Positions 50,656 to 63,315 of a DNA stretch of 64,000 nucleotides are shown here, piece after piece. The position numbers and the translations under genes were made by a program. Below the pieces are notes generated by a model. The model ran no database searches and was not told the origin of the DNA. It saw only the letters and a program-made list of their open reading frames with translations. The first letter of the stretch is position 1. The number at the start of each line of letters is the position of its first letter. This DNA comes from Ashinkailepas kermadecensis. Taxonomy: Eukaryota; Arthropoda; Thecostraca; Neolepadidae. Location: assembly GCA_034440615.1 (NCBI GenBank), contig JAOTOM010003159.1:62001-126000 (forward strand). Direction: 5' to 3'.

Positions 50656-51969
50656 TGATAGAACGCCAAATCACCTTCGGAATTCAGAATGATAAAAACA
50701 TGTGACAACTCGCCGTGAGTGCCTTGAAACGGTCGCAAACCGAGGTGGGCGTGTGCTCTGCTGTTATCCAGAAATACGTCGGTAGTGTCCACGGACAGGA
50801 CACTAATCGTCCACGGACAGGTTTCTGTCCGCCGGGACAACGCGAGCACCTAAGACACGTGATGCATACGAAATCAATTAAAAATGAATCCCTTTTACAA
50901 TTGCTTTAGTTGACCGTTACTGGTTTCTACAGCATCTCTGACTTGTCCGCAAGTTCCAGAAGAAATACTGATAAATACAAGTTGGGCGGAAATGCTCACA
51001 TCTCCACGAAAGCTAAGCACATTGCACAAAGAAAACCATGTTCTGGTGCACGTATGCCAAGACTATCATGTTCGTTAAGCTCTTCAAAATGTGAGCAGTG
51101 ATACGCTTCTGGTCGCATAAAGCGTTTTCGTTTTCCACCGGATTTGTCCCGCTCAAGCCAGACCCCGGATGCAACAGTGCATTCACACCTAGCGACTAGA
51201 TCAAGCAAATGGGTAGGCACCGGCCGAGGCTGCCTTGGCTGCTCTTTATGTTCTAATTCCTTCACTCACAATTAGACTGGCTGCTTTACCGTCGAATCTA
51301 GCAGTTTTAACCGCAATATTTTTTTTTTCGATTCCGTGTACTTTTCGTTGGTGACGAAAGCATGTCTAAGATGACGAATGTAGATTATCGATAAAGCTGT
51401 GATAAGCTACAACAGTCATTCACAGAAGCACCAAGATATGCTGAATAAGCTATACATCCCTCGAGTCGCATCTGTCACTCTGCACTACAGCATTGCCGCG
51501 AAAGTCATCTTCCTTCACTTCACACCCGGTCACGTTGCTTCCGCGAATGGGCACGTCCATGCTGCTCGATAGCACACAACTGTGATGTCGCAGTGTGTGG
51601 AGAGGATGCCGACCGACGGCGCTGCCAAGGGCTCTGATGCCGTATTCCCCTAATTTGCTGATGACTCATATTTCGTGAGGCATAGCAGTTAAACTCTTAA
51701 CTATTTCAATCGCTATGACCTTCATTGTTTTGCGTTCGGAAGTCCCAGTCATAAAACTACGGATTCTTCGAGAGGTGGAGATCAATGCATGCTTGCTTGA
51801 TGCATGATAATGAGGAAGAAAAGCATGTACTAATCCAAACGTTGTCTTCAGTTTCATTGTTGGCGCCGTTATAGGAGTTTTACACCATTGCTCCTACTGG
51901 CATGCACCAGGTAGATTTGATACTGTTCCAAGGAAAAAGAAACGTCACGGATGGTGACTGAACTTCTGG

Positions 51970-52173
51970 TTACTGAAGGTCAGAATTGCTCATTAGACAT
52001 ATTCCCTCCATTAAATCCCAAGTAATGTGCATGTTCCGCTTCTCGATGCTGATTAAAGCCTTCCTGGTCGCTGATTTTAGCTTGCGAAACAGATCCAATA
52101 TTCTGTGAGCGATGTTCCAACGTGTTTTGCGGTCAATTAGAAGCACAAGTTTCTTTCCATGCGTTTCTTTCAC
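51970..52173 (-). pseudogene. Possible hAT-family transposase remnant
   Basis: The minus-strand open frame reads GKKLVLLIDRKTRWNIAHRI, LDLFRKLKSATRKAL and ITWDLMEGICLMSNSDLQ. A Thr-Arg-Trp-Asn motif followed by a helix ending in Leu-Lys and Ala-Leu, then a Trp-x-Leu-x-Glu segment, resembles the middle to C-terminal part of hAT transposases (family pattern TRWNSTYxML). Further minus-strand pieces to about 51700 are broken by stops. No zinc finger or catalytic aspartates are visible here, so the call is tentative. Confidence 0.4.
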
Positions 52174-54167
52174 ATACTTCTGCGGTGTATCGTTCCTTAC
52201 TGGAGTTTTTGTAAATCATGGAAATAGTTCTCTAATTTATCGCCTTCAGTGTCCGTCGGTTTATGGCAATGAACACATTCCTGAAAGAGTAGGTGTCCAT
52301 CAGCATCACCATGCTCTTCTCCATCGTCACCTCATGCGGCGCACTCGTGGAGGCTCTGCTGTCGTCTCAAGACTGGTCTTTGGTGTACAGCACATCAATG
52401 GTGTCAAACCAACGGCCTGGGCCAGACACAGCTGGCGTAGACATGACAGATTTATATCAAATTTCTGCAGGGGAAACACCCCATCGGTGGTGACACATAC
52501 ACAATCCCCGCCTAGCTCTTGTGTCACACCACCGCAGCTTCTCCAACAGCTCCCTGCGCTTCTCAGCCGGCATCGAGCCGCAACACCTGGCTAAGACCAT
52601 GCCCCATACTTTGAATTGTAGCTGATACTTGACGTGCCTTGATTTGTCCAGTTCGGCGGCATCGCACAGTGGCTCAGCGTCGGGGTGGAACGTTCTCCGC
52701 AGTCAGTACTCGTGTTTCAGGTCTGGTTTTTGTCGGCGGTCTCTGCCCTGGCCCGTGACGCATTTGACGGCTTCTGGTGGTGCCGTGGTACTTTTGGCAC
52801 CCTGGCTTTACCGCGACCTGCGCCTCAGCCAATGACGCGTTACTTGGCTTCTGACGGCCACGTGGCACTCCGTTGGCGTCATTGGGAACGTGTGTTGCAA
52901 ATGCTAGGAACACTGCAGACAGTGTGAAGTGTACTGTGCAATCGTCAGCAGAATGATTTGCTGGCATTACATAAGAGCAGGTGGCCCTGGGGATTTTCGT
53001 TTCGTCGGATCAGAGCCAGAATGTACGTCATGAGGAAAGAAAATCACGTCAGAGACGACCTAGTCCCGATTGTGGGATCAGCTGATTTTAATCCTGGGAT
53101 TCATGATTTCCTTCGACTCCCGAGATTCCATCCGGATATTTACGTATCTAGTGGCAAAATTTAAAGCATATTTAATCATACAGATGCGACACCTGGACAT
53201 CTAAGTAGGACTTCTTCTTGCCACAACATATGTATGCAACTGGACACTTCTTATTTGAACACTGACTTGAACACTTGTCATCTGGTTTGTTTGTGTCGCT
53301 AGGGAAGCAATATTTAAACATGCCGACCTCTGGAGGTGACCGCGAGATGACGTCATATCTGGAAAGAACCTAAACATAGAACCAGCTTTGCCAGTGTGCG
53401 CTAACGCTGTATTATCATCATTGCGAATTTCATTAGTTTAGTTCGAACGCTTCACTCTGTCGTAAACAAATATGTGTCGGAAGGTGGCAATCACCTCCCC
53501 TTGGCTGGCAAGGGTGTATTTTCGTGTTATTAAGAAGAAAACAAAATGCTACGCCTCACCTGACTGAACGTCCAGGGTTGCTTTTCAAGAAAGTTCCCTC
53601 CACGAACTCCTTAGTGGAGTCCTGTTGTGTGTGTCTATCGATGAAAGTCTGAAAGGCGTGTGGATCTGAACTCGAACTTCGACACCTCCTCCCTACTAGG
53701 GTGGGTCATTTGATCTGTGCCCACCTCGGCGCGCGGTGCGCGTGGTGTACACATTGGGGCAAACTCACGTGTCGCTGAGCTATACAGCGGGTCAGACTGA
53801 CGTGTCGCTGAGCCATGTAACAGGTCAGACTCATTAAGGGGTGTATTCAAATATGCTACCGGAGGGAAACTGGCCGGTCAATGCAAGACAAATGGCAGGA
53901 TATTGAGGCGATGAAGCGGATGTTGTCATCCTCCCAGCTCTAGCTTCGATCACAGCACGAGCTGTGATCATGTTGGTGGTAGCAGCACGCGATTCACACT
54001 TCCATGTGTTAAGACAGCTAGCCGTGCTGTGCTTCTTGTGCTCATGAAAACAAATAGTTTCGCAAGCTGCTTTTTATCACTTGTCTGTGCAATGCGTTGC
54101 CAAATCTCGGCCATAAATGCGCCGTGCACTGTGGACGTCCCTGACATCGCACCGTGTGTCTCCACAG
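52174..54167. other. No gene recognised
   Basis: Mixed composition. Small open frames on both strands (for example around 52293-52594) show no family I recognise. They might be further decayed transposon sequence, given the hAT-like remnant next door. Confidence 0.45.
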
Positions 54168-54292
54168 TGATGGCCTTCGGGGACCAGAATGTGCCTCCGC
54201 GAATTCCCCGCGGCGCTGCGCCGGGGTCGTCCGCGGTCAGCCGCTGTGCGCTGCTGCTGCTGGCGGTCCTCGTGCGCGTCGTCTCCGTCTGA
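54168..54292 (+). CDS. Candidate MMP terminal exon C: GPI-signal-like tail
   Basis: Open stretch of 125 nt after a good acceptor (GTGTGTCTCCACAG, ends 54167), phase-compatible with MMP exon 6. It codes about 41 residues: a Pro/Arg-containing stalk (NVPPRIPRGAAPGSSAVSR), then CALLLLAVLVRVVSV and a TGA stop at 54290-54292. Small residues followed by a hydrophobic tail that runs to the end of the protein is the layout of a GPI-anchor signal. It lies 16.3 kb beyond exon 6. It could instead be the last exon of another gene, or chance. A 50-bp minisatellite begins about 285 nt after the stop. Confidence 0.35.
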
Positions 54293-54576
54293 AGTAGCTG
54301 ACAAAGTGGCTGGCAGGGCAGCGACAGAGCGACGGTGCCGTCGCGTCGGCCGAAGGCGGTGCCGCACGCCGAGTCGGCCGCTCAGAGGGTGACGCCGGCC
54401 GGACGACTGGAGAGCTGGCAGACCGGGCGGTCGTCGCCGGGTCCCGACGCCCCGTCCAGCTGCCGCCACCTGGCGGCGCCGTCGACAACTAGTGATACCG
54501 ACTGTCGACACTAGGCTGAGTCGCCGCAGCGCGTCACCGCACCGGTCGGCGCCGGTTGGATGCGTCCCCACACCGG

Positions 54577-55092
54577 CGCCGTACGTCACCAGTGGTGGTC
54601 ACACTGCGTCTGTGACACTCGCACTGACCCGTACGTCACTAGTGGTGGTTACACTGCATCTGTGACACTCTCAGTGACACGTACGTCACCAGTGGTGGTT
54701 ACACTGCGTCTGTGACACTCGCACTGACCCGTACGTCACTAGTGGTGGTTACACTGCGTCTGTGACACTCGCACTGACCCGTACGTCACCAGTGGTGGTC
54801 ACACTGCGTCTGTGACACTCGCACTGACCCGTACGTCACCAGTGGTGGTCACACTGCGTCTGTGACACTCGCACTGACCCGTACGTCACCAGTGGTGGTT
54901 ACACTGCGTGTGTGACACTCGCACTGACCCGTACGTCGCCAGTGGTGGTCACACTGCGTCTGTGACACTCTCAGTGACCCGTACGTCACCAGTGGTGGTT
55001 ACACTGCGTCTGTGACACTCGCACTGACCCGTACGTCGCCAGTGGTGGTTACACTGCGTCTGTGACACTCTCAGTGACCCGTACGTTACCAT
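54577..55092. repeat. 50-bp minisatellite, about 10 copies
   Basis: Units contain CGTACGTCACCAGTGGTGGT, TACACTGCGTCTGTGACACT and CGCACTGACC. Each carries TACGTCA (or TACGTCG). 55093-55850 holds nothing recognised. Confidence 0.95.
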
Positions 55093-55854
55093 GTGCCGGT
55101 CAAACTTAGTCTGATGGTGACCAAATTGGCCTCCTGTGTCCAAATGTGATTAGTTTTTGGTGCAGACATAGCCAATAAGAGAAAGAGAGAGGGAGAGAGA
55201 AAATGCAGGCATGGGATTGGAGAGCAGGTTGCTCTTGCCAGGATATATTTGTATTTAATCGTGTTAACCTTGCGGCCCTGACCGGCGCCAGCCTGCGTAC
55301 CTGTGACGAAGTTGCTACCTGTGTCGGTGTCTGTGCCACGGCGTCCCACCTTCACCGAACGAACACTGATCCGCCGGTGTGGTTGTATTTCACAATTATC
55401 CATGAATCGGAGGCTATGGGAGTTAGGCAAATTTGTTTATTGAGACATTTTAAATTGGATGGTTGCATACTCCAGCCGATTATGAGAACTTTGTGTATTT
55501 TTTGTTCTTCAAAACTCTTTATCTCCCACCATTCCTCCTAACGTTCGTCACGCTGACATCAAACAGCATTTCTAGGAAGAAGCATTCTTCAACCCCACTC
55601 ACATCTACATCCATGCCAGCGATAAATGTGAGTTACCAGATGTAGTAGAATTCCGTATCTGTGAATAATGAGATGGAATGACACGAGGCTGCAAAGTATC
55701 TACATATCAGTCGAGGAACCTTGGAAGAGGAACCCAGACAATACATCTACTCCACTCCAGAATCCCTCGAGTACCCCCAGAGATGTGCCGCAGACATTCA
55801 TTAGGCTGCGGAGGTACTGCTTAGGTGCTGATGATGTAGTTTTGTGATACTGCT

Positions 55855-57225
55855 GAGGTACTGGTGTAAAAAGTGTGGTACATTGCGTGCTGAGCTACCA
55901 GCGTCGAAGCTGGTACATCACGTACAGTGGTACCGGAGTCGAAGCTGGCATAGCATGTGCTGAGGTAAAGGTGTCGAGACTGGTACATCATGTACTGGGA
56001 TACTGGTGCCGAGACTATAGTGCACCACGTGCTCGGACACCGGTATCAAGACTGTGGTACAGTATGTGCTGAAGTACTGGTGTCGAGGCTGATACATCAT
56101 GTACTGGGATACTGGTGCAAGACTGTGGTACAGCATGTGCTGAGGTAAAGGTGTCGAAACTGGTACATCATGTACTGGGATACTTGTACCGAGACTATAT
56201 TGCACGACGTGCTGGGACACCGGTATCAAGACTGTGGTACAGCATGTGCTGAGGTACTGGTGTCGTGACTGGTACATCATGCACTGAGATACTGGTGCCG
56301 AGACTATAGTGCACCACATGCTGGGACACCGGTATCAAGACTGTGGTACAGCATGTGCTGAGGTACTGGTGTCGAGGCTGATACATCATGTACTGAGATA
56401 CTGGTGCCGAGACTATAGTGCACCACGTGCTGGGACACCGGTATCAAGACTGTGGTACAGCATGTGCTGAGGTACTGGTGTCGAGGCTGATACATCATGT
56501 ACTGAGATACTGGTGCCGAGACTATAGTGCACCACGTGCTGGGACACCGGTATCAAGACTGTGGTACAGCATGTGCTGAGGTACTGGTGTCGAGACTGGT
56601 ACATCATGCACTGAGATACTGGTGCCGAGACTATAGTGCACCACGTGCTGGGACACCGGTATCAAGACTGTAGTACAGCATGTGCTGAGGTACTGGTGTC
56701 GAGACTGGTACATCATGCACTGAGATACTGGTGCCGAGACTATAGTGCACCACGTGCTGGGACACCGGTATCAAGACTGTGGTACAGCATGTGCTGAGGT
56801 ACTGGTGTCGAGACTGGTACATCATGCACTGAGATACTGGTGCCGAGACTATAGTGCACCACGTGCTGGGACACCGGTATCAAGACTGTGGTACAGCATG
56901 TGCTGAGGTAACGGTGTCGAGGCTGATACATCATGTACTGGGATACCGGTGCAAGACTGTGGTACAGCATGTCCTGAGGTAACGGTGTCGAGACTGGTAC
57001 ATCATGTGCCGAAATACCGGTGCCGTAGCTATAGTGCACCACGTACTGGGATACCGGTATCAAGACTACGGTACAGCATGTGCTGAGGTAATGGCATTCA
57101 GACTATAGTGCACCATGTGTTGGGATACCGGTATCAAGACTGTAGTAGAGCATGTGCTGAAGTACTGGTATCAAGACTGTAGTAGAGCATGTGCTGAAGT
57201 ACTGGTGTTGAGAGACTGTGGTTTG
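55855..57225. repeat. 109-bp satellite array, about 12 copies
   Basis: Units share CAAGACTGTGGTACAGCATG, TGCTGAGGTACTGGTGTCGA, CTGGTACATCATGCACTGAG and ATAGTGCACCACGTGCTGGG. Between about 56195 and 56830 the copies repeat exactly every 109 bp. Each unit is itself three diverged parts of about 36 bp. A 64-codon minus-strand open frame recurs every 109 bp and is an artefact. Confidence 0.95.
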
Positions 57226-59050
57226 CCACGTGTGAAGAGCCAACATGCTGCTGCTGGCTCGTGACTGTTCAATGGTGTTCATTTTGACTGAATATTCGGC
57301 AACAACCGTAAACAACCACAACATTGTTAGCATTTAATAGCGTCAAAACGTGTCACCCATGCGCCTATGCCCATGTGGGGTGAGACCATATATTTGTAGA
57401 TGTACCGCGAACCTTTCTTGATGCCATTGTGTAGAGCAAACCAACGCATGTCGCAATAAATTGACATGGAGGGACATAAGAGGTTTCCCATATTATTTAT
57501 AAGGTCCACGCACCTGTTGTATCTTGAGGAAAGTGGTATATATCTAAGTAGGAGAAGCGGGTTGACCGGGTCAAATTGAGTGTTGGGATGAAATACACGT
57601 AAATTGCATGCGCCTAGGATCTGCGATTGTATTCCTGTTTCATAAGGCCAATGCATGGACAGTGTTGTGTCGAATGGCCCGAGGCGGACCTAGGGCCAGC
57701 CCTTGGGTGTCACCACGGCTGCTTTTCACGATGGTTCACAACTATGAACACAGATCCAAGGAAGTTTAGATATATGTGTGGTCGTTTTTTGGGATGTTGC
57801 CTCGCACATGGGCAAATCCAGGAATGACTTTTGGTAGGGTATGGAGGACGTAACGAAGTATAGCCTGGACTAAAATGCTTCAAACCTATGAGATACTTAA
57901 AACATGTTTTTTTATAATCCTCCCTGCTTTATAGTCACCATTACTACGCATCGGATGTAAGAAAAGACTGTCAAAACTGCGAAAAAAAAGATGCATCATA
58001 CTGCATCTATCATGATAACACATTCTCATCTGAACCTGCTTGCTTTGCCATTTTACTCCCCCCCCTGAAGCGGCTGCCTGATTCAGCCTATGACGACATT
58101 GCATATTTTAAGAAAGGAAGTTCGTATTCAAAGCTGACCATTCGGTGTATCTGGTCATACAATTCAATTTATAGCAACCGTATTTGCAAAAAAAATATTC
58201 ATTGCAGTTTTGTCAATGTATCGTGTCCCTGGGATCGCATATGTTGACCGATCACATGCACTACAAAAAAAATGTCCTGCTTTGAAGTTACATTAGTGCC
58301 AATATAATCTGCAAAGTGACTTCGTATTGGCGTAAAATCAGGTTGCTAATAAATTGCACCTCAATTTCGAATGCCTTGTAAACACGTATTAATTTGGAAA
58401 TTATAATTGTATGCACCTTGCTGAATGCAATATCAATTTGTTCTTCATTTAGTTTGATCACGGAGAAGTGATGTTGGAGATGTTGCTTTACTTCAATGCA
58501 TTATGGCCGTGCAGCACCCCTAAGTGCGATGCTAGCCTTTTGTTAAATACAAAAAGGAACTGTGAAGGTGCCAGCGCTCTTGATTTGTGCCGGATGTGTG
58601 CCCGATTCGTGACAGAAGAAGACAACCGAAATCGACAGCAGTAGGAAATGATGGCGACGGCGATTAATTATCATGGAGTGATCGATGATTCCAGATGCTC
58701 ATATAATTCCTGCATGGCGAGCACTTCCAAACCCGCATGTTGTTGCGGCCTTCTTCGCGCGCTGGTGAATGACACCGAGCCTTGCTGATGTGCTCATGTG
58801 TTGTGCAAGCATCAACATCAGAAGACCTGATTATGAGAAAAGGAGTTATAGCTTGAAACGCGGTAACGTAAATATATCCTGGAAGCCGGAAGCAGCGTCG
58901 ATGCCGCTGGCCGGCCGACGGCCGCTGCCGCACGGCACACACAAGTGACGCACACGACAGGTGACGCACACGCCGCCGCCGAGACGCACCGCCGGCGTAC
59001 GCCGCGGCCGCCAGCAGCAGGGGCGCGCGCGGCCAGCGCGCGGCACGTAC
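57226..59050. other. No gene recognised
   Basis: AT-rich sequence on the 3' side of the CNOT2-like exon. No downstream CNOT2 exon was recognised on the minus strand here. Confidence 0.5.
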
Positions 59051-59265
59051 CGTACAGCGTGCGCGAGATGGCGGGGCTGGGCGGCGGCTCGCCGTGCGCC
59101 CGGCTCGACAGGCTGGGGAACTCGGAGAGGTCGAGCTGCGGCGGCGCGTTGTCGCGGGCGCCGCTCAGCTGCGGCCCGAACACGCCCATCATGGACGGCT
59201 GGCCGGCCAGCGCCCGGCCCGCCATGCCGGACGTGCCCAGTCCCGATCGGCCGCTGCCCACGCTG
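59051..59265 (-). CDS. Rga: CNOT2/Regena-like exon (CCR4-NOT subunit 2)
   Basis: Minus-strand exon of 215 nt with acceptor GTGTGCCAG (exon begins at 59265) and donor GTACGT (exon ends at 59051), phase 1 out. The translation has a Gly/Ser/Met-rich stretch (SGLGTSGMAGRALAGQ, PSMMGVFGPQ), then PPQLDLSEFPSLSSR, then Pro/Ser and SRTLYG. The LDLSEFPSL motif followed by a Pro-rich stretch leading to a YVGM-like segment is characteristic of the N-terminal half of CCR4-NOT subunit 2, a cytoplasmic/nuclear scaffold of mRNA deadenylation. The acceptor is a NAGNAG tandem (CAGCAG), so a one-residue alternative is possible. No other CNOT2 exon, in particular the C-terminal NOT box expected at lower coordinates, was recognised. 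It may lie in a very long intron or outside the window, or this may be a stray exon copy. Confidence 0.68.
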
Positions 59266-60464
59266 CTGGCACACGCACACGGCACGCGCTCGTCACACGC
59301 ATACAATCGATCGTGCCTGCTGCACACATCGCGGCCCGGCCGTTTTGTCGTGGCGAACGCGCTGGCTGGGTGCACAAAGAGCAGACACACTCGACATTCA
59401 AACCCGAAGAGCCTACTGGTGGATGGCGGGTGACACTGAGGCTTTGTCAATGTCCTTTGTTCTGCAGTCGGGTGCGTCGGTGCAGCCAAGTGCAGTGCAT
59501 GCTTTGATATCAACACTTGCAGTGCACACGTCAGCGGCATTCGACACATGACGCGGAGTGTATGGATGCACGAGACCGGTGAACCAGGCTCTGCCGTTGC
59601 TGGGGAAGTCGCCCTCCGTCACGAACTGTCCCAAATCGGAAACAAATGCTGTGTGTCTGCATTGACGGCGCATGCGTACAATGCGATCCTGGCCGACGAT
59701 GCATGCGGCGAAGGTTTTGATGCACTTGTCGACAATTGCTGTTTTGCTGTGAATTTGAGACCCGACACCCAGGTCGGTGGTTTCGCTCTAGGCACATAGG
59801 CACTTTATAGAAGGAAAAAACATTGGAACTTATTCGTCGGTGTAGTGACACCATGTTTGATGCGTGACGTCATGCGTTTGAAGTTACTTGTGCGACATGA
59901 AGTGAAGTAGCTGGTACAGAATGAGCGTCAATATTGTTCGGCAATTGGCCGAAGGTTCATGTATGTTGCATATTGTCACACACACGCGATGTCACAGCGG
60001 ATGAATTCGAGGTGTTTTACATCTGAGCGATTACTGAATAAAATGCTATCTGTGTGTGGATCCGCAACAGGCGCGGGCGCGAGATCAGACACCGCTCTTC
60101 TCAGAGCACGATCGGCACCCGCAGTCAGCGAACAAGAATAGATCCAGGAAGGTCCAAGGTTTGAGCAGAAGACAAACCTATAGCAGCAGAAGAAGCCAAG
60201 ACACGAAGAGATCCAGGGACCCTAGAGGAGCACTCCTGCGAATCTAGAAGGACAACCTCCCTCACCAAATCCCAACTACTCTCTGTCTCCCAACTAACCT
60301 TTACCCCCCGGAGGAAACCTAACGGTGACGAGCCCACTGTCTTGGGCCATTGCGGCCGGGGCAGGGACCAGAGAGCCAAAGCTCGGTCCAGGGTGCACCG
60401 AATCCGGGTAGTTCTTCGGTCAGGAGGGACACTTGCGGGGGGTGGGACCAAACCCTTACACACC
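59266..60464. other. Flank of CNOT2-like exon and probable LINE 5' UTR
   Basis: 59266-60040 holds nothing recognised. From about 60050 to 60464 the GC-rich sequence probably includes the 5' UTR of the LINE; the exact 5' end of the element is not determined. Confidence 0.4.
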
Positions 60465-62316
60465 ATGGCGGCCGCCGCCAGCACCACACAAGGCACCTAC
60501 CTAGTAGGTACGTACACAGAGACAGGACACAACATCACACAGGAGTCTCCTTTCACTCTCGAGAGGACACTCAGACACATTCTTAATTCAACACACTTCC
60601 AGGTCCACATGCACACCACACACATCATAATCCAAACACAGAGCAGCGCGGACACACAAACTCTACTAAACACAACCACCTTTAACAACCAGTGCTGCTC
60701 CTTCACGTTACACCGCGCCTTAAACACCAGCCGGGGCTACATTTGCGCCTCAGAGCTGGATAACTTACCACTTTACAGCATCGCCGCACTATTCGACGTC
60801 TCAGCCCTCCTGGACGCCACAGTTACAATCAGCCAGATTAAACGGGAGGCACGTTCGACTCACGAACTTCTACTACTGACCTTCGACTCACCACACCTAC
60901 CATCACACGTCCACATACACAACAAGGCCTACGAGGTCCACCTCTACGTGCCTCTGCCACTACGGTTCCGGTTCTGTTTGCGTTATGGACATGGCGAACG
61001 TGCATGCGCGTCGCCAACTCCCAGATGCAGCCAGTGCGCCGGTCACCACGCGGCATCCGACTGCAACTCTTCTGAAAGGAAGTGTGCAGGCTGTGATGGG
61101 CCGCACCCCACCACCGACCCCGACTGCCCCAAGTGGGCGTACGAGAGGGAGGTGTGCCGGTATGCGGCAACTCATCGGGTGCCACACGCAACAGCACGAC
61201 AGCACCTACGCCACACCACCACTGACACTTACACAGCCACAACTGCACCTCTCCACACCGCACCTACCGCCGGGCGAAGCTACGCAGCGACTCTCTCTAC
61301 ACCTAATCCCACACCCCCCTCCAACACCAGCTCCCACCCGCCCAACCATCCCACCAGCAGCCGGCTCCCGGAGCCCGGCACACCTCCCTTCTCAACGCTC
61401 CTCCGACCCTCGCCTCAACCGCCCCGCCGATCCCCGACCTCCCCGGCCCACCGCCCCTCGACCTCACCGATCACCACTCCTTCCCACCTCACCCCACCCA
61501 GGACCTGGCCTCCTCCCACACCCACTCCACTTCAGACCTGGCCCTTATCCACATCCCCTTCACCCTCGACCCGGCCTCCTTCCACACCCTTTCCACCGCG
61601 GGCCCGGCTTCCCACATCCACCCCACCGAGGAATGGGCCTTCTTCCCTTCTCACCCCATCTCAGACCTGGCCCATGCCCACCACCATCCCACTATCCTCC
61701 CCGTCTCATCCCTCCTCCAACACACATCAGACCTAGACACGGTCCCCACCCCATCCCCCACCGGTGCCCACCCATCCCCCACGGGACCTGGCCATACCCC
61801 TTCGCACCACCGCCTCCAACCGGCCAGGGCCCACCTCGACACCCTGAAGCCTTCCCTCCACTGCCTCCTCCAGGGCCTCGGCCCCTACCACACCCATCCG
61901 GCCGGCCCAAACCAAGGCCTATAACCAAGGCCACCACAACATCCACCCAGACAACCCGCAAGTCCACGGCCACCACCTCCTGCCAAACCGAACCTCCCAC
62001 CACCTCCTGCACACCCACCCAAACCCACTCCAAAACCTCGTCTGAGGCCAGCACTCAGACTGAACCTACCACTCCTTCAAAGTCGGTCGAACCCACAACT
62101 CCAGACCAACGAATCCCACCCGAACCCACCACGCCTCCCAAGCGCAAATCACGCCGCCACTCTACCCAACCACCTCCCAGAACCCGTGCGACCAGGTCCA
62201 GGCTACCACCCCTGCCTGGGTCACCCCCCCCAACCCTCTCTCCGTTCACCGGTTCAACCTTTCTCCCCAACTCGACACCGACACCACCCCAGTATACGAA
62301 CACCAACAGTCACTAA
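60465..62316 (+). pseudogene. LINE ORF1, gag-like with zinc knuckles (frameshifted)
   Basis: Gag-like nucleic-acid-binding protein of an I/Jockey-type non-LTR element. ATG at 60465 (context CACCATGG) is preferred over the longer upstream frame. The N-terminal 150 residues hold an RRM-like region ending LLLLTFDSPHLPSH. Three zinc knuckles follow: FCLRYGHGERAC (its first Cys is replaced by Phe), CSQCAGHHAASDC and CAGCDGPHPTTDPDC, the last followed by PKWAYEREV. A very Pro-rich region comes next. The frame with the ATG runs to a stop at 61736. The C-terminal part with TSSEASTQTEPTTP and RKSRRHS is in the next frame and stops at 62316. A frameshift within the C-rich repeat (somewhere in 61150-61736) therefore splits ORF1. 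ORF2 begins 12 nt later. Confidence 0.85.
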
Positions 62317-62328
62317 GCGCGTTCAGCA

Positions 62329-63315
62329 ATGGGACTTCTTCTGCAGTGGAACACCGGAGGCCTTCCAGGCAAGTTCATAGGATTCAAATCTAAATTCTTG
62401 CAACAAAAACCATTACTAGCTGCACTCCAAGAAACTCACTTTCGAGATTCTGACTCCACTTGGAACAAAATCCCAGATTACACTTGCCACGTCGAGAACG
62501 TAAACGGCCCAAATAGGAAATGGGGCGCAGCCATACTCATTGCAAACAGCATACCTCACCGTCGAGTAACGTTAAATACTCCCCTGAATTGCGTAGCAGT
62601 CAGCCTCAAAATTTCCCATTGCCAAACCACAGTAATTTCACTATACATCTCGCCGTCAGCTGAAACCCCCACACCACAGGAGCTGAGCGACTTGCTGCTT
62701 CAGGCCCCTCCACCAGTTCTCATTATGGGAGACTTTAATGCTAAACACCCCTCCTGGGGAAGCAACCAGACTGACGCTAGAGGACGCGAAGTTCACCAGT
62801 TTATTTCGGACCACAACCTGGTAATTCCTAACACCCGGGCCGCCACCCGCTACAACCCGACCTTAGGAGGATCGGACAGTTGCATTGACTTAACGTGCTG
62901 CTCCCAACGACTTAGCTCACTATTTGACTGGTCAGTTTCAGACGTTCCCGGGCTGAGCGACCACTACCCAATCACAATTAGGCTCAGCACGGACGCTATC
63001 CACCACACTGAGCTATTTCGACAATCTTGGAACTTGAAAAGAGCGGACTGGGCTACATTCGAGGAACAGGTGGACCTCAACCTAACAACTTCAGAGACCA
63101 GTAAGATCGAGACAATTCTAAGGGCCATCAGCTCAGCAGCACGAGACTCAGTCCCAAAAAATATCAAACCTAGGAAAAAGGCATCTACGCCATGGTCGAC
63201 CCCGGACTGTCAAAGGGCAATCGCCGCACGGCGCCGTGCCCGCAAACAATTCAAAAGATGCGTGTGTGAAGCACACCTATCAGCATACAGGCAATCTCAA
63301 AAACACTGCCGGTAG
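62329..63315 (+). pseudogene. LINE ORF2, APE-type endonuclease part
   Basis: Starts MGLLLQWNTGG (ATG 62329, 12 nt after the ORF1 stop) and covers the apurinic-like endonuclease that nicks the target in target-primed reverse transcription. Motifs in order are LQWNTGG, LLAALQETHF (catalytic Glu), VLIMGDFNAKHPSWG (Asp-Asn pair), GSDSCIDLTCCS and VPGLSDHYPITI (catalytic Asp-His). A linker with KKASTPWSTPDCQRAIAARR leads toward the RT, and the frame ends in TAG at 63315. The RT continues in the next frame, so one base is missing or extra in the A run at 63299-63303. Confidence 0.93.

Noticed and set aside
54077..54589. Minus-strand frame of 170 codons rich in Arg and Pro
   Set aside because: GC-rich composition effect opposite candidate exon C. 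No recognised family and no CNOT2 similarity.
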